A stretch of 24,767 bases of DNA, from assembly GCA_039933785.1 (NCBI GenBank), contig JBDTNL010000059.1, forward strand, positions 1 to 24,767, in the 5' to 3' direction. Positions within the stretch are counted from its first letter, which is position 1. The number at the start of each line of letters is the position of its first letter. The DNA is from JBDTNL01 sp039933785 (GTDB lineage: Bacteria > Acidobacteriota > Thermoanaerobaculia > Multivoradales > JAGPDF01). This document shows positions 22,032-24,767 of this stretch, in pieces. The notes under the pieces are model-generated. The model worked only from the letters and a program-made list of their open reading frames with translations. It was not told the DNA's origin and ran no database searches. A program made the translations under genes and the position numbers.

Positions 22032-24452
22032 ATGCGCAAGCTGTGGCGCGCCGCGCTCTGGGCGATCGCGGCGCTCGGCATCCTGGGAGCGATCGCCCTC
22101 GAGCTCGAAATCGGCGTGGCGGCCTGGCGCGCGCGCTGGGTGTCGCCTGCGCCGACCCGGCTGGTGCTCGATCGCGCCGGGCGCTTTCTCGGTGAGCTCG
22201 GCGGCAACGATTCCGTGGCCGCCGAGCTGGGGTACTGGCCAATCGAGACTCTCCCTCCGCGGGTGGTCGCCGCGACCACCGCTCTCGAGGACCGGCGCTT
22301 TCGACTGCACCCTGGAGTCGATCCGATCGCGGTCGGCCGGGCGCTGTGGCAGAACCTGCGGACCGGGCGCCGAGTTTCGGGTGCTTCGACTCTCGCCATG
22401 CAAGTGGCGCGCATGCAGCGCGGCGGCGGGGTCGGCGCGCGCGGCTATCTGCGCAAAGTGAACGAAGCGCTCACCGCCTGGATGCTGACCACGGCCTATG
22501 GCCGGGACGCCGTTCTTCGCCAGTACCTGAGCTTGGTGCCGTACGGCAATCGGATTCACGGGATCGCCTACGCCGCGCGGCGCTATCTCGACAAGCCGGT
22601 GGCCGATCTCAGCTGGGCGGAGATCGCGTTCCTGGCGGCCATCCCGCAGTCGCCGTCGCGGATGAATCCTTACCGGCCCGAGGGCTACCGGCGAGCGATC
22701 GAGCGCGGGCGTCGGCTGCTGCGCGCCCTGGTCGACGATGGCGTCTTGAGCGGCGACGAGTTTCAGGTCGCCGATCAGCAGATCGCGACACTGCAGGTGC
22801 CATTCCTCGAACGCCGACCGACGGAAGCACTGCACGCGTTGATGCGCGTTGGCCGCGAGCTCGGCGGAGGCATCGCCGGACCGCCCATCGTGCGCTCGAG
22901 CCTCGATCTCTCGCTCCAGAAGGAAGCCTCGTGGATCGCGTATCAATCGGTCGGCGCCTGGGCGGCGCGCGGGGCGGGCAATGCCGCCTTGATGGTGCTC
23001 GACGGGCACACCGCTGAGGTCCTCACCTATGTTGGATCCGCGGACTATTTCGATGCCGATCGATCGGGGGCCATCGACTACGCCCAGCTGCCGCGCTCGG
23101 CGGGGAGCACGCTGAAGCCGTTCCTGTATGCGCAGGCGCTCGATCGCGGTGTGATCACGCCGGCGACGATTCTCGATGATCTCGGTCGGGCGGCGGGCGG
23201 CATCACCAACGCCGATGGACGCTTCCTCGGGCCACTGCTGCCGCGGGTGGCGCTCGCCAACTCGCGCAACGTGCCGGCGGTCGAGCTGCTGGGCCGGGTC
23301 GGTCTGCAGCAGGGTTATGGGTTCTTTCGCGAGCTCGGTCTACATGACGGAGTAGAACCCGCCGAGCGCTTCGGCCTCGGCCTCGCGATCGGTGGCCTGC
23401 CGGTGACGCTCGAGAATCTGGCCCGCGCGTACACCGCGCTCGCCGACGGCGGCACCCTGCACGAGCTGCGCTGGTATGAGGCGCAGCCCGCCAAAGCGTC
23501 GCGCCGAGTGATCTCGGAGGACAGCACGCGCCAGATCGCGAGCTTTCTCTCCGATCCGCTGGCGCGCATGCCGAGCTTCCCGCGCATGGGAGTGAGCGAG
23601 TTTCCCTTCCCGGTGGCGATCAAGACCGGCACGTCGTCCGGATTTCGCGACGCCTGGGCTGCGGCGTGGTCGACCAAGTACCTGGTGGTCGCTTGGGTGG
23701 GCAACGCCAGCTCTCGGCCAATGAATCGCCTGTCGGGGTACCGTTCCGCGGCCGAGCTGGTGCAGCGCATGCTGCTGCTATTGCATCCCGATGAGGCCGA
23801 CGGTCTCTCGGATTTGTCCTTTCCCGCGCCGCGTGGATCGGTTTCGGTTCGGATCTGCGCGCTCACCGGCGCCCGCGCCACGGCTGCCTGCGATCGCGTG
23901 TTCACGGAGTCCTTCCAGCCGGGCAGCGAGCCGCAGGAGGACTGCACGGCACACCGCCGGCGGCTGGTGGATCGCCGCAACGGTCTGCTCGCGACGCAGT
24001 ACACGCCGCCGGTTGAACGCGAGCTCCGGACGTTTTTGGAGTTGCCGTCGCGCTACGCCGAATGGTTGAAGTCGACCGCGGTGCCGCGCGAGCCCGATCG
24101 CCCCAGCGCGATCGGGCTCGGCAAGTCGAACCTCGGACGTCTGACCACAACTCAAGACCTCGCCGCGGTCGCGCCCACGCGACCGGTGCACCTGCGGATC
24201 GTCTCGCCCGAGGGCGGCTCGACCTTGCTGCGTGATCCGGAGACTCCTTTCGGGTTGGCGACGCTTGCCCTCCGGGCAGTGATCGATCCGCCCGCCGCGC
24301 AGGTCGTCTGGTACGTCGATGGGCGTCCGTTCGAAGTCACCGACCGCCCGTACTCCGCGCGCTGGCCGATCACACCCGGAGACCATGTCTTCCAGGTGCG
24401 GCTACCGTACTCCGACCTGATGTCGAGCCCAGTACGAGTGAGAGTCGAGTAG
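22032..24452 (+). CDS. pbpC: Penicillin-binding protein 1C, bifunctional glycosyltransferase/transpeptidase
   Basis: The protein has 806 residues. A membrane anchor lies at about 7-29. The GT51 glycosyltransferase domain (about 60-230) has catalytic E86 in TALEDRRFRLHPGVD, and GASTLAMQVARM. The transpeptidase domain (about 310-570) has the active-site SxxK motif S359-T-L-K362, SxN as S411-R-N413, and KTG at 531-533. The C-terminal domain (about 716-806: VHLRIVSPEGGSTL...VVWYVDGRPFEVTDRPYSARWPITPGDHVFQVRL) is the BiPBP_C domain special to PbpC. The enzyme polymerises and cross-links peptidoglycan on the outer face of the inner membrane. The start lies 9 nt after the A2M stop, with TAGGGA serving as both stop region and weak ribosome binding site. 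The A2M-pbpC pair is a known conserved unit, thought to combine protease trapping with wall repair. All catalytic residues are intact. Confidence 0.96.
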   Translation: MRKLWRAALWAIAALGILGAIALELEIGVAAWRARWVSPAPTRLVLDRAGRFLGELGGNDSVAAELGYWPIETLPPRVVAATTALEDRRFRLHPGVDPIAVGRALWQNLRTGRRVSGASTLAMQVARMQRGGGVGARGYLRKVNEALTAWMLTTAYGRDAVLRQYLSLVPYGNRIHGIAYAARRYLDKPVADLSWAEIAFLAAIPQSPSRMNPYRPEGYRRAIERGRRLLRALVDDGVLSGDEFQVADQQIATLQVPFLERRPTEALHALMRVGRELGGGIAGPPIVRSSLDLSLQKEASWIAYQSVGAWAARGAGNAALMVLDGHTAEVLTYVGSADYFDADRSGAIDYAQLPRSAGSTLKPFLYAQALDRGVITPATILDDLGRAAGGITNADGRFLGPLLPRVALANSRNVPAVELLGRVGLQQGYGFFRELGLHDGVEPAERFGLGLAIGGLPVTLENLARAYTALADGGTLHELRWYEAQPAKASRRVISEDSTRQIASFLSDPLARMPSFPRMGVSEFPFPVAIKTGTSSGFRDAWAAAWSTKYLVVAWVGNASSRPMNRLSGYRSAAELVQRMLLLLHPDEADGLSDLSFPAPRGSVSVRICALTGARATAACDRVFTESFQPGSEPQEDCTAHRRRLVDRRNGLLATQYTPPVERELRTFLELPSRYAEWLKSTAVPREPDRPSAIGLGKSNLGRLTTTQDLAAVAPTRPVHLRIVSPEGGSTLLRDPETPFGLATLALRAVIDPPAAQVVWYVDGRPFEVTDRPYSARWPITPGDHVFQVRLPYSDLMSSPVRVRVE

Positions 24453-24488
24453 CGAGGGGGCCTCACCGGAGCGAGCCCGCGCCCCGGG

Positions 24489-24767
24489 CGGTCTCACCGG
24501 CGGTCTCACCGGGGACAGGTTCCGTGGCCGCATCGATGCCTTCTGCGTGACGCAAAGTACCTGTCCCCTCTTCGCAGTCCACGCACGGATCCGGCGGGGA
24601 CAGGTTCTCTACGAAACGGCGCCGGCGTCTAAGCGGCCACGGAACCTGTCCCTGCTGGCCTGCGAGTGTTTCGATTGCCGAGCACGTCCTCGGTTTCACC
24701 GGCAGTCTCACCGGGGACAGGTTCCGTGGGCGTATCGACGCCCTCTGCGTCACGCAAAGTACCTGTC
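24489..24767. repeat. Cluster of GGGGACAGG...CCTGTCCCC palindromic repeats, continuing past the window edge
   Basis: This 315-nt gene-free end (24453-24767) holds repeats. The stretch 24489-24565 recurs at 24691-24767 (77 nt, offset exactly 202, seven differences). Each copy opens with two CGGTCTCACCGG-like phrases, then GGGGACAGGTTCCGTGG, and closes with ACGCAAAGTACCTGTC. Between them, 24596-24651 is a third unit in the opposite orientation, starting GGGGACAGGTTC and ending GGAACCTGTCCC; its reverse complement shares 20 bases with the first copy (GGGACAGGTTCCGTGGCCGC). Each unit is thus bounded by inverted ACAGGT/ACCTGT ends, the form of REP/BIME elements moved by RAYT-type transposases. No transposase is visible. 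The array follows pbpC and may also end its transcript. Confidence 0.75.

Noticed and set aside
24463..24753. A 96-codon open frame on the minus strand
   Set aside because: It consists of the palindromic repeat cluster; repeated amino-acid phrases simply reflect the DNA repeats.
24489..24767. Possible CRISPR array
   Set aside because: Units alternate in orientation, are long and diverged, lack regular short spacers, and no cas genes are present.
1..24767. tRNA, rRNA, riboswitch or integrase/attachment site
   Set aside because: I looked for tRNA-like cloverleaf ends, conserved rRNA stretches and integrase motifs in the gene-free gaps and saw none; the gaps are short and accounted for by hairpins, operators or repeats.

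Overview
The window is about 24.8 kb of GC-rich DNA (roughly two-thirds G+C by eye) with dense genes, strong third-position GC bias and several GTG starts. Gram-negative traits are clear: periplasmic alpha-2-macroglobulin, PbpC and secreted beta-sandwich proteins. Two features point to an Acidobacteriota-like bacterium (Thermoanaerobaculia type): a Calx-beta protein ending in a GRF..W / WFF / VDAC / FWVF / VTDT domain, and a BlaI plus M56 peptidase pair. This placement is inference from gene style; no rRNA marker is present.

Left part (1-8309): the start of a leftward secreted-protein gene (cut by the window edge), divergent from a TMEM175-type channel gene. Then comes a secreted three-Calx-beta-domain protein that ends in the same domain as the cut gene. 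Convergent to it is a leftward two-component operon: an OmpR-type regulator followed, with a GTGA overlap, by a hybrid histidine kinase. Further on lie a leftward flavin-dependent halogenase-like gene and a leftward small putative lipoprotein gene, then a small rightward secreted protein.

Middle (8310-10665): a strong hairpin separates convergent genes. A leftward blaI-type repressor and M56 (BlaR1-like) protease operon follows, with a well-formed promoter overlapped by two inverted TACAGCTGTA-type operators. The M56 gene carries a REP-like inverted repeat inside its coding sequence; one arm also occurs as an exact 24-bp copy between two genes about 4.2 kb away.

Right part (10666-24452): a rightward three-gene operon of about 13.8 kb. 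It encodes a very large secreted protein of unknown function (1856 aa), an alpha-2-macroglobulin with a Cys-Thr-Glu-Gln thioester motif (1929 aa, ATGA overlap), and the bifunctional penicillin-binding protein PbpC (9-nt gap). A2M plus PbpC is a known pairing, thought to trap invading proteases and repair breached peptidoglycan. The first protein is the new element, and its divergent arrangement with the BlaI/M56 regulators suggests a cell-envelope-damage locus. The window ends in a cluster of GGGGACAGG...CCTGTCCCC repeats (24489-24767) that continues past the edge.
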